64,000 nt of DNA from Shewanella psychropiezotolerans (GTDB lineage: Bacteria > Pseudomonadota > Gammaproteobacteria > Enterobacterales > Shewanellaceae), in NCBI RefSeq assembly GCF_007197555.1, contig NZ_CP041614.1, positions 5,510,001 through 5,574,000 of the forward strand. Direction: 5' to 3'. The number at the start of each line of letters is the position of its first letter. The stretch's first letter is position 1. The notes under the pieces are model-generated. The model searched no databases. It saw only the letters and a list, made by a program, of their open reading frames with translations, and was not told the DNA's origin. Below are positions 40,824 through 50,293 of this stretch, piece by piece. Position numbers and translations under genes: made by a program.

Positions 40824-41984
40824 TTAACAACTCGCCGCTGCTGCGAGTCCAGCTTCAATATCGGCAACTAAATCATCGGCATCTTCGATACCCACTGAAA
40901 GACGGATTAGGGTCTCTTTTACCCCAGCTTCTGCTCGAGCCTCTGGCTCCATAGCTCTGTGGGTCATTGTCGCAGGAACTGCGACTAAACTCTCTACCCC
41001 ACCTAAACTTTCTGCAAGAGAAAACACAGAAAGTTTGTCAAGAAAAGCAACCAGCTCCTTTTCTCCACCCTTCAGCTCGAAACTGAGCATGGCACCGAAG
41101 CCTTTCTGTTGCTTCGCCGCGATCTTATGACCAGGGTGATCACTCAGGCCCGGATAATACACCTTATCGACCGCCTCGCTGGCAGTTAATACCGCTAACA
41201 CCCGCTGAGCATTAGCCTGATGTTCACGAATGCGTACCGCTAAGGTGCGAATGCCGCGTAGGGTCAGGTAACTATCGAAGGCTGATCCTGTTAGACCTAA
41301 GGTATTAGACCACCAATGTAATAACTCACCTAGCTCGGCATCTTTAGCGACGACGGCACCACCGACTACGTCGCTATGACCATTAATGTACTTAGTGGTC
41401 GAATGAATAACGATATCGGCACCGAGAAGCAGTGGTTGCTGCAAAATTGGCGATAAGAACGTATTATCGACTACCACTAAGGCATCGACCAACTTACTCG
41501 CCTTGGAAATTGCTTCTATATCGACGACACGCAGTAGAGGATTCGATGGTGTTTCCAGCCAAACCATCTTAGGCTTACGGGCAATGGCGGCTTCGAGTGC
41601 TGCACCGTCGGTCTGATCGACCACTGCAAGTTTAAAGGCTCCCTTCTTGGCTAAGTTAGTAAACAGACGATAACTTCCGCCATAACAGTCATGGGGGACG
41701 ACAAGCAGGTCATCAGGGCCAAGCAGGCTAGTCACCAATGTAATCGCAGCCATACCTGTACAAGTCACCACGCCAGTGGCACCTTTTTCCAGAGCGGCGA
41801 TAGCATCACCTAGAATAGAGCGAGTCGGATTACCCGAACGACTATAGTCATAGTCTCTGGGATTCTTATGCCCATCGAAGGAGTAGTTAGTCGACAAATA
41901 GATGGGGGGCACCACAGCACCATATTGGGTATCGGACTCAATCCCTTGACGCACTGCAATTGTGGCTAACTTACGTTCGGTCAT
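40824..41984 (-). CDS. metB: Cystathionine gamma-synthase
   Basis: A PLP enzyme joining O-succinylhomoserine (or the acetyl ester) and cysteine to cystathionine. It has 386 aa, the same as E. coli MetB. Features: YDYSRSGNPTR, the PLP-stacking Tyr region HDCYGGSYRLF, VVDNTFLSP, and the PLP Lys in STTKYINGHSD. The substrate-specific C-terminus reads SLGGVESL and HRAMEPEARA. First gene of metBL, with MetJ boxes in the 57-134 bp upstream of its start, shared with divergent metJ. Confidence 0.97.
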   Translation of the reverse strand: MTERKLATIAVRQGIESDTQYGAVVPPIYLSTNYSFDGHKNPRDYDYSRSGNPTRSILGDAIAALEKGATGVVTCTGMAAITLVTSLLGPDDLLVVPHDCYGGSYRLFTNLAKKGAFKLAVVDQTDGAALEAAIARKPKMVWLETPSNPLLRVVDIEAISKASKLVDALVVVDNTFLSPILQQPLLLGADIVIHSTTKYINGHSDVVGGAVVAKDAELGELLHWWSNTLGLTGSAFDSYLTLRGIRTLAVRIREHQANAQRVLAVLTASEAVDKVYYPGLSDHPGHKIAAKQQKGFGAMLSFELKGGEKELVAFLDKLSVFSLAESLGGVESLVAVPATMTHRAMEPEARAEAGVKETLIRLSVGIEDADDLVADIEAGLAAAASC

Positions 41985-42040
41985 CTACTACTCCTAAACT
42001 ATTTACTGAACACCTTTCTTACCAACAAAAATGTGGCAAG

Positions 42041-42118
42041 AGATGTCTGGACGTCTAAATGTACCTAAGGGGAAGCCTAGCGTCAACCAAATATAGACGT
42101 TTAGACGTCTAAACATAT
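42041..42118. promoter_or_regulatory. Two MetJ operator clusters between metB and metJ
   Basis: Cluster 1: AGATGTCT, GGACGTCT, AAATGTAC at 42041-42064. Cluster 2: AGACGTTT, AGACGTCT, AAACATAT at 42095-42118. Each is a run of 8-bp met-box-like units. One cluster is near each divergent gene, so MetJ should repress both metBL and itself. Confidence 0.88.
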
Positions 42119-42218
42119 GGAAATCTATTTGCAATTGTCATAAATAAGAGGCAATAATTTGACTGTACAATTTAAAGGGTTAAAATCTGCCCCGAAATTT
42201 GAATATACAGGTGAGTCA

Positions 42219-42533
42219 ATGACTGAGTGGAATGGCGATTATATCAGCCCATATGCTGAACACGGCAAGAAGAATGAACAAGTAAAGAAAATTACTGTTT
42301 CTATTCCCTTGAAGGTACTTAAGGTTCTTACCGATGAGCGCACGCGCCGCCAAGTGAATAACCTGCGTCATGCCACCAACAGTGAATTGCTTTGTGAGGC
42401 ATTCTTGCATGCATACACAGGTCAGCCTCTACCTAACGACGATGACTTGTCTAAAGATAAGCCTGATACTATCCCAGCCGAAGTGAAGCGCTTGATGGAT
42501 CAGATGGGTATTGAGTGGGAAGATGTGGAGTAA
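42219..42533 (+). CDS. metJ: Methionine repressor MetJ
   Basis: A 104-aa ribbon-helix-helix repressor that uses S-adenosylmethionine as corepressor. The start at 42219 ([18 protein letters not shown]) matches MetJ proteins, with AGGTGA 4-9 nt upstream; a frame open from 42159 would add a non-conserved leader. The DNA-binding strand [13 protein letters not shown] and the segment [20 protein letters not shown] are almost identical to E. coli MetJ. It is divergent from metB across two operator clusters. Confidence 0.97.
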   Translation: MTEWNGDYISPYAEHGKKNEQVKKITVSIPLKVLKVLTDERTRRQVNNLRHATNSELLCEAFLHAYTGQPLPNDDDLSKDKPDTIPAEVKRLMDQMGIEWEDVE

Positions 42534-42565
42534 TCGGACTCACTTAACGCTTGACCAGTCAGTTT

Positions 42566-42588
42566 CAGGGATCGCATTGCGATCCCTG
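42566..42588 (+). terminator. Intrinsic terminator of metJ
   Basis: CAGGGATCGC-ATT-GCGATCCCTG is a perfect 10-bp stem followed by TTTACTTC, 32 bp after the metJ stop. Confidence 0.85.
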
Positions 42589-42736
42589 TTTACTTCTACA
42601 CGACTATTGACCCCGAAGATAACCCTGAAGAAACAATCGAGACCAACTAACAGCTTAATTTCGAGTCTATTGTTAAAAATTAATAACGCCAACTCCTTCT
42701 CCACCCACAATACATTAATAATTGAGAGAAAATGCC

Positions 42737-43474
42737 GTGCTTTCAATGATAGACCCAACGACCCTCGCCCTAGCCTCACTCATTATCTTCTGTGGAGCCT
42801 TGACCCAGAGCCTTATCGGTTTCGGTTTAGCCATTGTCGCCTCTCCCCTGCTGTATATCGTCGATCCTGAGCTAGTACCAGCCCCGGTTATCATCATGGG
42901 CTTCTCTATCTCTTTGTTGACCCTATTTAGAGAGCGAGGTGCCCTTGAGTTTAATGGGCTGCAATATGCGTTGCTTGGGCGAATACCAGGAGGGTTTATC
43001 GGTGCGGGCTTATTGATATATGCACCACAACCAGTTCTTGGGCTGGCCATATCGGGCATAGTTGCCGCGGCGGTCATATTAAGTTTGCTTAAGTTCAACA
43101 TAGCCGTTAACCGCAAGAGCCTGTTTGGCGCCGGCGTGATATCAGGCGTATTTGGCAATATCGCCGCTATCGGTGGTCCCCCACTGGCCATTCTGCTTGC
43201 AGGAAAAGACGCCCGTCAGTTTCGTGCTGCGCTATCGGCTTTCTTCATCTTCAGCTCAATGATCGCCTTGGTTATTTTGGCAATCACAGGCTTACTCAGC
43301 ATTAAGCATCTATGGCTGTCGCTGCTGCTTCTACCTTCGGTGATCTTAGGTTATGTGGTGGCGGGAAGACTGATAGGACATGTTGATAAAGATAAGACTC
43401 GTAAGGCAACACTCATCTTATGTTCAATCTGTGCAAGCTTATTGGCAGTAAAGTCGTTAATGGAATTGGGATAG
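42737..43474 (+). CDS. TauE/SafE-family (DUF81) membrane permease
   Basis: A 245-aa protein with about seven to eight membrane helices. The family hallmark GALTQSLIGFGLAIVASPLL near the N-terminus and the second GVISGVFGNIAAIGGPP repeat are clear. Members export or import sulfonates, sulfite or other organic anions; the substrate is not readable. GTG at 42737 (GAGAGA 8 nt upstream) or ATG at 42746 are plausible starts. It stands alone and converges on the TraF-like gene. Confidence 0.82.
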   Translation: MLSMIDPTTLALASLIIFCGALTQSLIGFGLAIVASPLLYIVDPELVPAPVIIMGFSISLLTLFRERGALEFNGLQYALLGRIPGGFIGAGLLIYAPQPVLGLAISGIVAAAVILSLLKFNIAVNRKSLFGAGVISGVFGNIAAIGGPPLAILLAGKDARQFRAALSAFFIFSSMIALVILAITGLLSIKHLWLSLLLLPSVILGYVVAGRLIGHVDKDKTRKATLILCSICASLLAVKSLMELG

Positions 43475-43477
43475 CTA

Positions 43478-43652
43478 CTAGGACGGGCTTTGCCCTACGA
43501 GAGCGGCTGAGAAGCGCCTTCGAGGACGTCGCTGCGCGACTGCGAGGAAAAGACAGGTCAAAGGCTGTTGCTCTTACCCCTAGCCTACTTGTTGGCGAAC
43601 TTCTCGAAGTGAGTTTACGAACGGACTCCTAGCGACGTAGTCGCGTCCTCGA
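43478..43652. repeat. Modular mini-hairpin repeat, copy C
   Basis: A diverged copy. Stems GGGC-TTT-GCCC, GTCGC-TGC-GCGAC and GCGAC-GTA-GTCGC are separated by TACGAGAGC and TGCGAGGAA. CTTGTTGGCGAACTTCTCGA and AAGTGAGTTTACGAACG match the 3' part of copies A and B. It lies between the 3' ends of two convergent genes. An apparent 70-codon frame here is a by-product. Confidence 0.68.
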
Positions 43653-43665
43653 ACCTTCTTTAAAT

Positions 43666-44862
43666 TTAAAAATGATATGACGTTTGTAGTACACCGCCGA
43701 TGGCATCATCGCTGCCGACCATGCCGGTAAAGTCCAGAAAGAAGACTCGCCCAAATTCAAATCCTGTCCCTAATGAATAGATATTTGCCGTATTGTCTTT
43801 CATGTCATGACGATAACCTAAACGCAGTGCAAACCAATCCGTAGCCTGCAACTCTCCGCCAACGCGCCAATACTGAGTAGCACCAATTTCTTCGAAGCGC
43901 TTATAAGCGTTAAGATCGATATCAGATGTTACGGTTATACTCTCCCAATCATAGGCGATGCCTGCAGTAAATTGTGGCTCAACCTGATAGGTAAATTTAC
44001 GGCCTTGGGTCTCTACGGTCTCGACATCTTGGCTAATAAGATTACGACCTGACAGGCCTACCGTTAATCCAGATATAGGCTCCATCGCGATACCAACATC
44101 TAGGTTAAATGTGGTTTCGTCGTTTCTGTACTTGGCATCATCAAAATCACTGGCTTCGAAGTTATTGGCACTTACTACGTAGTTATATGTGTCTATCAGC
44201 TGAAGCTTAGGCGATATCCCAACCGCAATGGGCATATTGACGATTGAAAGTGGAAAACTCAGGGCTACGCCTAAATCAGAAACCACGCCAGCAACTACAG
44301 CACCTTGTGAATCTAAGTCTGTCAGTGCTGGGGGATTATCTGGATCTAATGCATTGAGACTATCTATATCTGACTGGGCGATAGCAGCGACTCCTATTGC
44401 ATCGATATAGCTCTTATAAAATACCGCCATAGGCATCTTATGTGTGGGTAATACGATAGAAAATCCAATGCCCGCACTCACATAGGCATTATTATCTTTT
44501 AAAGACTCGAGATCGCTGACCAGCTCACCACGATGGAGATCGACTGCGGTTGCATTGCCGGCAGAGATGGCGGCATCTAATGCATCATAGGAGTCTTGCA
44601 GTGAATCAAACTTATCTACCATCTGATCTTTATCGGCGCCATCGGCTCCGATTGCGGGTAGTAACATAGCAAAATTATTGAATTTAGGTGCTTGCAGGGC
44701 CAATAGAGCGGGATTGATGAAGGCTGCCCCCTCACGGTTTGATGATGCCACGCCAGCGCCGCCCATGGCATCGCTGCGAGCCTCGTAGTATTGCTGCCCT
44801 GCGATAGCCATCGACGGGGAGAGTATCAGTGCACAGCTAAGTGCAAGTTTGAGCATTTTCAT
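43666..44862 (-). CDS. TraF-like (TraF_2) outer-membrane beta-barrel protein
   Basis: A 398-aa exported protein with a signal peptide (LALSCALILSPSMAIAG) and then YEARSDAMGGAGVASS followed by EGAAFINPALLA. That N-terminal pattern is shared by FadL-like barrels and the chromosomal 'conjugal transfer protein TraF' family. The C-terminus alternates hydrophobic residues and ends in aromatic F (GGVLQTSYHF), as outer-membrane barrels do. No conjugation genes are near, so the name is only a family label. The role may be transport of a hydrophobic compound. Confidence 0.75.
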   Translation of the reverse strand: MKMLKLALSCALILSPSMAIAGQQYYEARSDAMGGAGVASSNREGAAFINPALLALQAPKFNNFAMLLPAIGADGADKDQMVDKFDSLQDSYDALDAAISAGNATAVDLHRGELVSDLESLKDNNAYVSAGIGFSIVLPTHKMPMAVFYKSYIDAIGVAAIAQSDIDSLNALDPDNPPALTDLDSQGAVVAGVVSDLGVALSFPLSIVNMPIAVGISPKLQLIDTYNYVVSANNFEASDFDDAKYRNDETTFNLDVGIAMEPISGLTVGLSGRNLISQDVETVETQGRKFTYQVEPQFTAGIAYDWESITVTSDIDLNAYKRFEEIGATQYWRVGGELQATDWFALRLGYRHDMKDNTANIYSLGTGFEFGRVFFLDFTGMVGSDDAIGGVLQTSYHF

Positions 44863-45270
44863 CCTTTCAGCCCTTATCTTTATTTTTATTTTCTTATGTT
44901 ATTTACCTTGCTTCCTACTTGGTATTATTCAGCGTAGCGCTCTGAATAATACTCACAAAAATAAGTAGAGAGACATAAAAACAGTCGAATTTAAAGATAG
45001 TCCAACATTCAGAATTGTGTACGATAAACGCTCAAAAAACCAACACTTGTATCGATTTATTTTGATCTTTTTTTCAACAGGCTTCCACCACAAGTAATTA
45101 TCTAACTTAACCACATAATAAATATGAATATTTATTATGTTATATCGCCAACGAATCTAGTTTAGAAACAGCTAAATTCAGCACTGTTATTTGTCTATTT
45201 TCCATATAGACCTAAAGCATATAATCCATAAAATGTTCAGCAGTAAGACCTAGGAATTATCTTAAAACCA
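44863..45270. other. AT-rich intergenic region upstream of the TraF-like gene
   Basis: About 400 bp of AT-rich DNA, holding the promoter of the TraF-like gene. No coding frame or recognised site. TAATAAATATGAATATTTATTA, an AT palindrome, occurs around 45115-45137 and is mentioned here by its arms TAATAAATAT and ATATTTATTA. Confidence 0.3.
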
Positions 45271-45365
45271 CAGGCTGATATTTGTCTTTATGCTAGAGGA
45301 GATAAAAGGAGGTATCGACCACTCTCTAGTCATCAAACACAGAAACAAATACACCAAAGTTAAGA
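45271..45365 (-). pseudogene. 3' remnant of a LysR regulator gene
   Basis: About 95 bp that align with the 3' coding end of the intact LysR gene at 58747. Both contain CAGGCTGA.ATTTGTCTTTAT.G-type sequence, then TAGAGGAGATAAAAG, then a diverging stretch up to ACACC/TCACC. Translated on the minus strand it gives the LysR tail VSVFDD and FYLLYHKDK with gaps. It is in the same orientation as the intact gene and lies on the far side of the tad operon. Confidence 0.65.
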
Positions 45366-45498
45366 AGTTAAAAGGCAGGCTAATGACACTAGGTCATTAG
45401 CTGTTTAGACGTTATTTAGGAGGCGTACACTGGGAAATAGCGCCAGAACCTGAGGATGAAGCAGCCCTCAGGCCCTATACCTAAATTAACACATAAAC

Positions 45499-46188
45499 TT
45501 AGTTTTCCTCTTGGGGAGACACGAGGAGATCAACCCGTCGATTCACCCTCCTGCCTTCGGCTGTATCATTGCTGGCTAAAGGCTTAGCCTCGCCAAGGCT
45601 TTCGCTCTTAAGTTGCACCGCATTCACCCCTTGCTTACCGAGGTAATCCTGCGTAGTTACGGCTCTGCGCAATCCCAGAGCATCATTATATCTGACACTT
45701 CCCTTGCTATCGGTATTTCCCTCAAGCCTAATAATATCCGGGTGACTCGCCAACTTTTCGGCGACTTTAGCTAAAATATCACGGGATTCTGAGGTTAACT
45801 TTTCACTGTCAAAATCGAAGTAAACCCGAGCCAACAATTGCCCTTCTGGTGTGACTCTCATTAAACCGCTAGCCGACAAATATTCCATACAAGCAGGATA
45901 AACATCTTGGCTTTTTGCCAATTTAAGTAGCCTATTATTGACCTCTGAATCACTAACCTTTTGCATGATCACTAACCTTCCATCTCTATGATTCGCTAAT
46001 GCGGTAACATCAGAAATTGTCACATCCTGACTAATACTGTGACTCTTAGTAGAACAAAAAGAAGCTAGGTCATATTGGACTTTTTCAACAGCTTGTATCT
46101 CAACCCCAGGCTGTACATCTTGAGCACACCCGCTTAAGGCCGAGACCAGAGTGAAACAGATTAATAAGGTAGAAAATATTCTTGTCAT
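45499..46188 (-). CDS. OmpA-family peptidoglycan-binding lipoprotein of the tad operon
   Basis: A 229-aa protein with lipobox LSGC at the N-terminus and a C-terminal OmpA-like domain: VYFDFDSEKLTSESRDIL, LEGNTDSKGSVRYN and RRVNRRVDL. It lies 6 bp after the TadG-like gene at the end of the tad operon, so it probably anchors the pilus machine to peptidoglycan. Similar OmpA-family genes end several Vibrio and Shewanella tad loci. Confidence 0.85.
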   Translation of the reverse strand: MTRIFSTLLICFTLVSALSGCAQDVQPGVEIQAVEKVQYDLASFCSTKSHSISQDVTISDVTALANHRDGRLVIMQKVSDSEVNNRLLKLAKSQDVYPACMEYLSASGLMRVTPEGQLLARVYFDFDSEKLTSESRDILAKVAEKLASHPDIIRLEGNTDSKGSVRYNDALGLRRAVTTQDYLGKQGVNAVQLKSESLGEAKPLASNDTAEGRRVNRRVDLLVSPQEEN

Positions 46189-46194
46189 CGCAAT

Positions 46195-47709
46195 TTAACT
46201 CTCTGTATGTCGATAATAAAGTTTACTGATGCCATCACTCTTGGCGCCTTTCTTAATTAAGTCTAAAATTTCCTGGATCAAATCATCTAAGTCATCCACA
46301 TCTATGATGTTGTCTGCGCCTACGCAATTTTTAAAGGCATTTTGCCCCGAAGCACTAAATTGAATCCCTATCACCCCCATATGCAGTGGAAGTTCGCCAT
46401 CATTAAATTGAGACCTGATCTTGTCGCACATGCCATAATTATTCACCAACTTAGAGAAAGTGTTTTCATAGGGAGATTCCATACCATCGCTAAGGATAAG
46501 GATCATTTTAAGGCGCTTGTTATACTCCTCACTCTCCTCTTCACTTGGGTTCACTGGTCGGCCCTTATCTAAGATTTGTGCCCCCCTCAGCAAGCCTTGA
46601 TAAACAGAGGTCCCCCCATTAGGGGACATCCGACTCACTGTGTCTATCTGTGACTCTTGGTTTGTCAGCGGAATCGACCAAAAATTACCGTTACACATAG
46701 AGCTACTATAAAGCCTTTGGTAGCTAGGATTATGTTGAATATCTGCAGAATTCTCGGTAAAAATATCAGCAACGGTACGGCTATAATCTATCCAGTTAGC
46801 ACTATCTGGCCACTTCGAACTCCAATAAGCTGAAGGGGCGTCATCCACAACAGCCCTCACCGTACGAGCATCGGATCTGGAGCCGGGTAAGCCGTTACAC
46901 TTACGACTGTTATTAACGCAACGATCAACCTGGCTATAGCTTTCATTGGCCCAGTCTCTCCAATTTATCGATTCATAATCAGAGTAATTACTACCTGTTT
47001 TTCCACTTGGATTTCGATACTTAAGCTGAGACATACAAACATTTCTACTGCTTCCCCCCTCTACGACTCGCATGTTATAGGGGACTAAAGCAATCCTATT
47101 ACGAATTTCGGTCTCTCCGTCACGGGGCACTAAGATCTCATCCGCAACCTGAGTTATCGCCTCCTTAAGACTATTAATTTTTCCATGTTGATCCATGGAG
47201 CCAGAGAAATCGGAAACAAAAACGATATCCACATCACGGTCGCCCAGATACTCAGGATAATTACGGGCAATGGCAAGATTGGCTAAGGTTACAGTCTCTT
47301 TGAAACTCGGAATAACATCGCTATGTAGCCAGGAGTGATGGTCTGTTTTAGCCGTCACTCTGTACTGGGTATATTCTCTGTCTTCAACACTGCCATCAGG
47401 CAGGGGGTAATGATCGACAGCTTCATTACGCTCTACTTTTATCTGACTAATATTATTGATATTTCTAATGTAACTTGAAATATAATCACTCGCCAATTTC
47501 GACTCATATGCCTTGTCGTCACGATTGGCTATAGACACGGCAAGACTCGCCGCCTCAGTTGCATCGGCGAGACGATTCTGCTTTTGAATATAGCGTGTGC
47601 CCTCAAGCGCTAAAAAGATCATGCCGAATAATGGAATAAGTAAAAAAGCTAAATAAATGGCCGCCGCACCTTGCTGCTTTTTTAAGGAGAATCTTGCTCT
47701 TCTATACAT
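46195..47709 (-). CDS. tadG: TadG-like pseudopilin with von Willebrand A domain
   Basis: A 504-aa protein with an N-terminal pilin-like segment (QQGAAAIYLAFLLIPLFGMI). A von Willebrand A domain starts at DIVFVSDFSGSMDQHG with the MIDAS Asp-x-Ser-x-Ser and continues to ILILSDGMES. Many Cys lie in the middle insertion (about residues 220-330). TadG proteins are exported and needed for pilus assembly or adhesion. It overlaps the TadF-like gene by 8 bp. Confidence 0.85.
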   Translation of the reverse strand: MYRRARFSLKKQQGAAAIYLAFLLIPLFGMIFLALEGTRYIQKQNRLADATEAASLAVSIANRDDKAYESKLASDYISSYIRNINNISQIKVERNEAVDHYPLPDGSVEDREYTQYRVTAKTDHHSWLHSDVIPSFKETVTLANLAIARNYPEYLGDRDVDIVFVSDFSGSMDQHGKINSLKEAITQVADEILVPRDGETEIRNRIALVPYNMRVVEGGSSRNVCMSQLKYRNPSGKTGSNYSDYESINWRDWANESYSQVDRCVNNSRKCNGLPGSRSDARTVRAVVDDAPSAYWSSKWPDSANWIDYSRTVADIFTENSADIQHNPSYQRLYSSSMCNGNFWSIPLTNQESQIDTVSRMSPNGGTSVYQGLLRGAQILDKGRPVNPSEEESEEYNKRLKMILILSDGMESPYENTFSKLVNNYGMCDKIRSQFNDGELPLHMGVIGIQFSASGQNAFKNCVGADNIIDVDDLDDLIQEILDLIKKGAKSDGISKLYYRHTES

Positions 47710-48235
47710 AACTACCTTCCGGGCATGACTGAACTGGAGTGAATATAGTGCTGCTCACTATCCCCCAAAACTGGTTGAACCAGGAGTCTGTTTTCAGGCA
47801 CAGGGTGACTTGGTAAAGCGGAAACGTCTTATGCGCTGAGTTTATCGGAACAAGACTCGCTTTATCTTGAAGCGAATCATCGGGGCGACATGGCGTCCCT
47901 CCCCTAATGCCTTTATCGATACCGCCATAGCCGCCCTCCACCAACCAGTCTACGCGTACCCCATAGGGAGCAGCCTCAGATGTATTGGGATAGCCGAGTA
48001 ATCTAGCGGCCAAGATGTCCATCTCGTCCACTTCACTCGCTGTCACAATTGGGTTTTCCTGATAAAATCGAGTGCGCTCCTTGAGGATATTCACCAGGGA
48101 GTAACTCACTCGATCCAGATTCACCCTATTGAGTAGCTGCAAAGCGATATCCCCGGTGAAAACAAGCAGAGCTGAAGTAAAAAAAAGCACAAAGGCCAAC
48201 TCTACGGTAAAAGAGCCTTGCTGCTTACTCTTCAT
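47702..48235 (-). CDS. tadF: TadF-like pseudopilin
   Basis: A 177-aa protein. The start at 48235 (MKSKQQGSFTVELAF) is preceded by GAGGGGTGG; the ATG at 48253 would also serve. The pseudopilin pattern G-SFTVE-L followed by a hydrophobic stretch (LAFVLFFTSALLVFTGDIALQ) is typical. The C-terminal half has two pairs of Cys. It overlaps tadE's end by 11 bp and is read with tadG. Confidence 0.82.
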   Translation of the reverse strand: MKSKQQGSFTVELAFVLFFTSALLVFTGDIALQLLNRVNLDRVSYSLVNILKERTRFYQENPIVTASEVDEMDILAARLLGYPNTSEAAPYGVRVDWLVEGGYGGIDKGIRGGTPCRPDDSLQDKASLVPINSAHKTFPLYQVTLCLKTDSWFNQFWGIVSSTIFTPVQSCPEGSYV

Positions 48236-48728
48236 CAACTGGCCACCCCTCATGCTCCATCGTCACTAAAATCCGACGACTGATTTTTTTCTCAATCACA
48301 CCAGCCAGAAAAAACATAGGCGTATAGTCATAGGAGATCTCATACAAGGCCAGCGGGCTACGCTGCTGTTTCGCTTGTGTTCCACTACTCTTGTTATCAA
48401 TCAAATCTTGCAAGCTCTCAAAATAAGAGATAGAAAGCTGATAGCGGCTGGGATCGACTAATAAGTGCCAAATCTCCCCCTTCTTCTCAAACATCTGAGT
48501 CATCCTCTGCCCATAAAGCTCTCCAGTCCGCTCACCATCCCAGACCCGAGTATCCCTGGATGATTCACGCAGAGCCGATTCGGTCAAATTAATCACGTAA
48601 ATCAATCGACTGATTTCAAAAATGCCAAATGTGACCAGAAACATCACTATAGATCCTATGGCAAACTCGATAGAGATGACTCCCAATTGACGACGCTTGG
48701 ACTGGGCTAACAAGCCTTGCCTCTTCAC
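48225..48728 (-). CDS. tadE: TadE-like pseudopilin
   Basis: A 167-aa protein with the N-terminal pattern LGVISIEFAIGSIVMFLV, a G-x4-E-F pseudopilin cleavage site followed by one membrane helix. The remainder is periplasmic. In TadE families the leader is cut by the TadV peptidase. It overlaps tadD's stop (48725-48728) and tadF's start. Confidence 0.85.
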   Translation of the reverse strand: MKRQGLLAQSKRRQLGVISIEFAIGSIVMFLVTFGIFEISRLIYVINLTESALRESSRDTRVWDGERTGELYGQRMTQMFEKKGEIWHLLVDPSRYQLSISYFESLQDLIDNKSSGTQAKQQRSPLALYEISYDYTPMFFLAGVIEKKISRRILVTMEHEGWPVDEE

Positions 48729-49441
48729 AAGTTGTCCTCCCCTCGACGTAAACTATAAAATAGCGCTGACACCTGCTCGGCTGAATAGTCATCGGCCAAC
48801 AAACGATGTGCCTCACGATAATTTCCCACCTTAAACAGTGAAATAGCCAAATTAAATGCCAACTTCTTCTCGTCGGGATGCTGTCGATATATGGGAGTCA
48901 AAAGCTCTACTGCCTGCAGATATTGTCCCTGAGCCAGATAGAGCACAGCTAAATTATTCTTAACCGCTATATCGTCATGACCCTTTAAACGAGCTTGATT
49001 GAACTCGACTTCTGCCTCCTTATATCGGCCACTATTAGTTAACGCAATACCTAGCTTAATGAATAAAGAGGAATCTGGGTAACCCAGAGACTCGGCCTTT
49101 CTAAACTCAGAAATAGCCATATCAAACTGGCTCGAATCAGCCGCAATACTCCCAGAAAGGAAATATAAACTAGGTTGATGAGCCTGCTGACTCTTTAGCT
49201 GTTCGACATAGAAATGAGCTGATTCAACATCTCGATTGTCATAGTAGGCCTGAGCCAAATTAAGCATCACAGCCGATGAATCAGGCGTTTTCACCAGCTC
49301 TGCCTTGTAATGCTGAATTAGGCCCTCATGATTGCCCACCGCGACTAGCTCTTTAACTGTCACTTGGTGGGGCTCTGGTGTCGTGGTACATCCAACTAAT
49401 AAGCTAAGAAGCAGTATTGGGATGAAGTAATATTTTCTCAT
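48725..49441 (-). CDS. tadD: TadD-like TPR lipoprotein
   Basis: A 238-aa lipoprotein with lipobox LLVGC at about residues 14-18. It then has about five tetratricopeptide repeats (for example NLAQAYYDNRDVESAHFYVEQ and FNLAISLFKVGNYREAHRLL, quoted in part). TadD proteins help assemble the Tad machine, perhaps via the secretin. It lies 3 bp after tadC. Confidence 0.87.
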   Translation of the reverse strand: MRKYYFIPILLLSLLVGCTTTPEPHQVTVKELVAVGNHEGLIQHYKAELVKTPDSSAVMLNLAQAYYDNRDVESAHFYVEQLKSQQAHQPSLYFLSGSIAADSSQFDMAISEFRKAESLGYPDSSLFIKLGIALTNSGRYKEAEVEFNQARLKGHDDIAVKNNLAVLYLAQGQYLQAVELLTPIYRQHPDEKKLAFNLAISLFKVGNYREAHRLLADDYSAEQVSALFYSLRRGEDNL

Positions 49442-49444
49442 TAG

Positions 49445-50293
49445 TTAACCTATAGATAGAGAAAGTTGCATAAAGCCCGGAGCCAAGATCAAGATAACGA
49501 TGGGAAACATAATAAGTATGATCAGAGGCACACTCATTTTTGCCGCAAGCTTACCTATACTTTCCTCCATACTCAGCACCTGCATTTTGCGCATATCTTC
49601 TGCCAAATCTGACAAGACATTAGCGATAGAAGTACCGTAATGAATATTCTGGATCAGGGTCAATGAGAAGCTGCGAACTTCAGCAGTGGGGATCCGCTCA
49701 CTCAGCTCTAACAGCGCTTTTTCCAGTCCAGTGATACGTGAGGAATCGGCGGTTTTTTTGATATGGAAACAGAGATCTTTATCGAAAGCCTTTAACTCTT
49801 CGGCGAGATAAGCCAGTGCGGTTTCAACCGTCATCCCGGTTGAAACACACACAGACATCATATCCAGCATGTAAGGTAACTGACGAGAAGTCTTCTTAAT
49901 CAGCATCTTCTTGCGCATAGACAAGATAATATCGGGTAATATCAAGGCTGCCACCATGCTGATAGCCCCAACAGTAACCTTGCTGGACAGTGTCATATCC
50001 GAAATAACAATAAGGAGAATAATCAGCAGAGCAAAGGCTATTTTAGCTGGTACATAGAAACGGGCGAATCGAGTGTTATAGATACCCGCATCAATAAACT
50101 GCTGCTCCAACTCTTCTCGTTTCTCCTGACCGATACGCACCACGAGTTTGCTTAGCTTTTCCAGACTGGTCTCTTGTGAGGTTTCAAGATAACGTAAGAT
50201 ATGCCATTGGCGCTGTTTCTCCTGATGCCACAAAGCCAGGCCTAATGCCAATAAAGCACTTACAAAGACAATCACCAAGATTATAAGCGTCAT
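49445..50293 (-). CDS. tadC: Inner-membrane pilus platform protein TadC
   Basis: A 282-aa T2SF-domain protein with an N-terminal helix, two central helices (about 85-130) and a C-terminal helix (SVPLIILIMFPIVILILAPG). Conserved cytoplasmic segments are LPYMLDMMSVCVSTGMTVE and SFSLTLIQNIHYGTSIANVL. With TadB it forms the platform for the ATPase. The ATG overlaps the stop of the preceding micro-ORF (ATGA). Confidence 0.92.
   Translation of the reverse strand: MTLIILVIVFVSALLALGLALWHQEKQRQWHILRYLETSQETSLEKLSKLVVRIGQEKREELEQQFIDAGIYNTRFARFYVPAKIAFALLIILLIVISDMTLSSKVTVGAISMVAALILPDIILSMRKKMLIKKTSRQLPYMLDMMSVCVSTGMTVETALAYLAEELKAFDKDLCFHIKKTADSSRITGLEKALLELSERIPTAEVRSFSLTLIQNIHYGTSIANVLSDLAEDMRKMQVLSMEESIGKLAAKMSVPLIILIMFPIVILILAPGFMQLSLSIG

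Noticed and set aside
43420..43632. 70-codon frame at the end of the TauE/SafE gene
   Set aside because: It overlaps the permease gene out of frame and then runs through repeat copy C; no ribosome-binding site.
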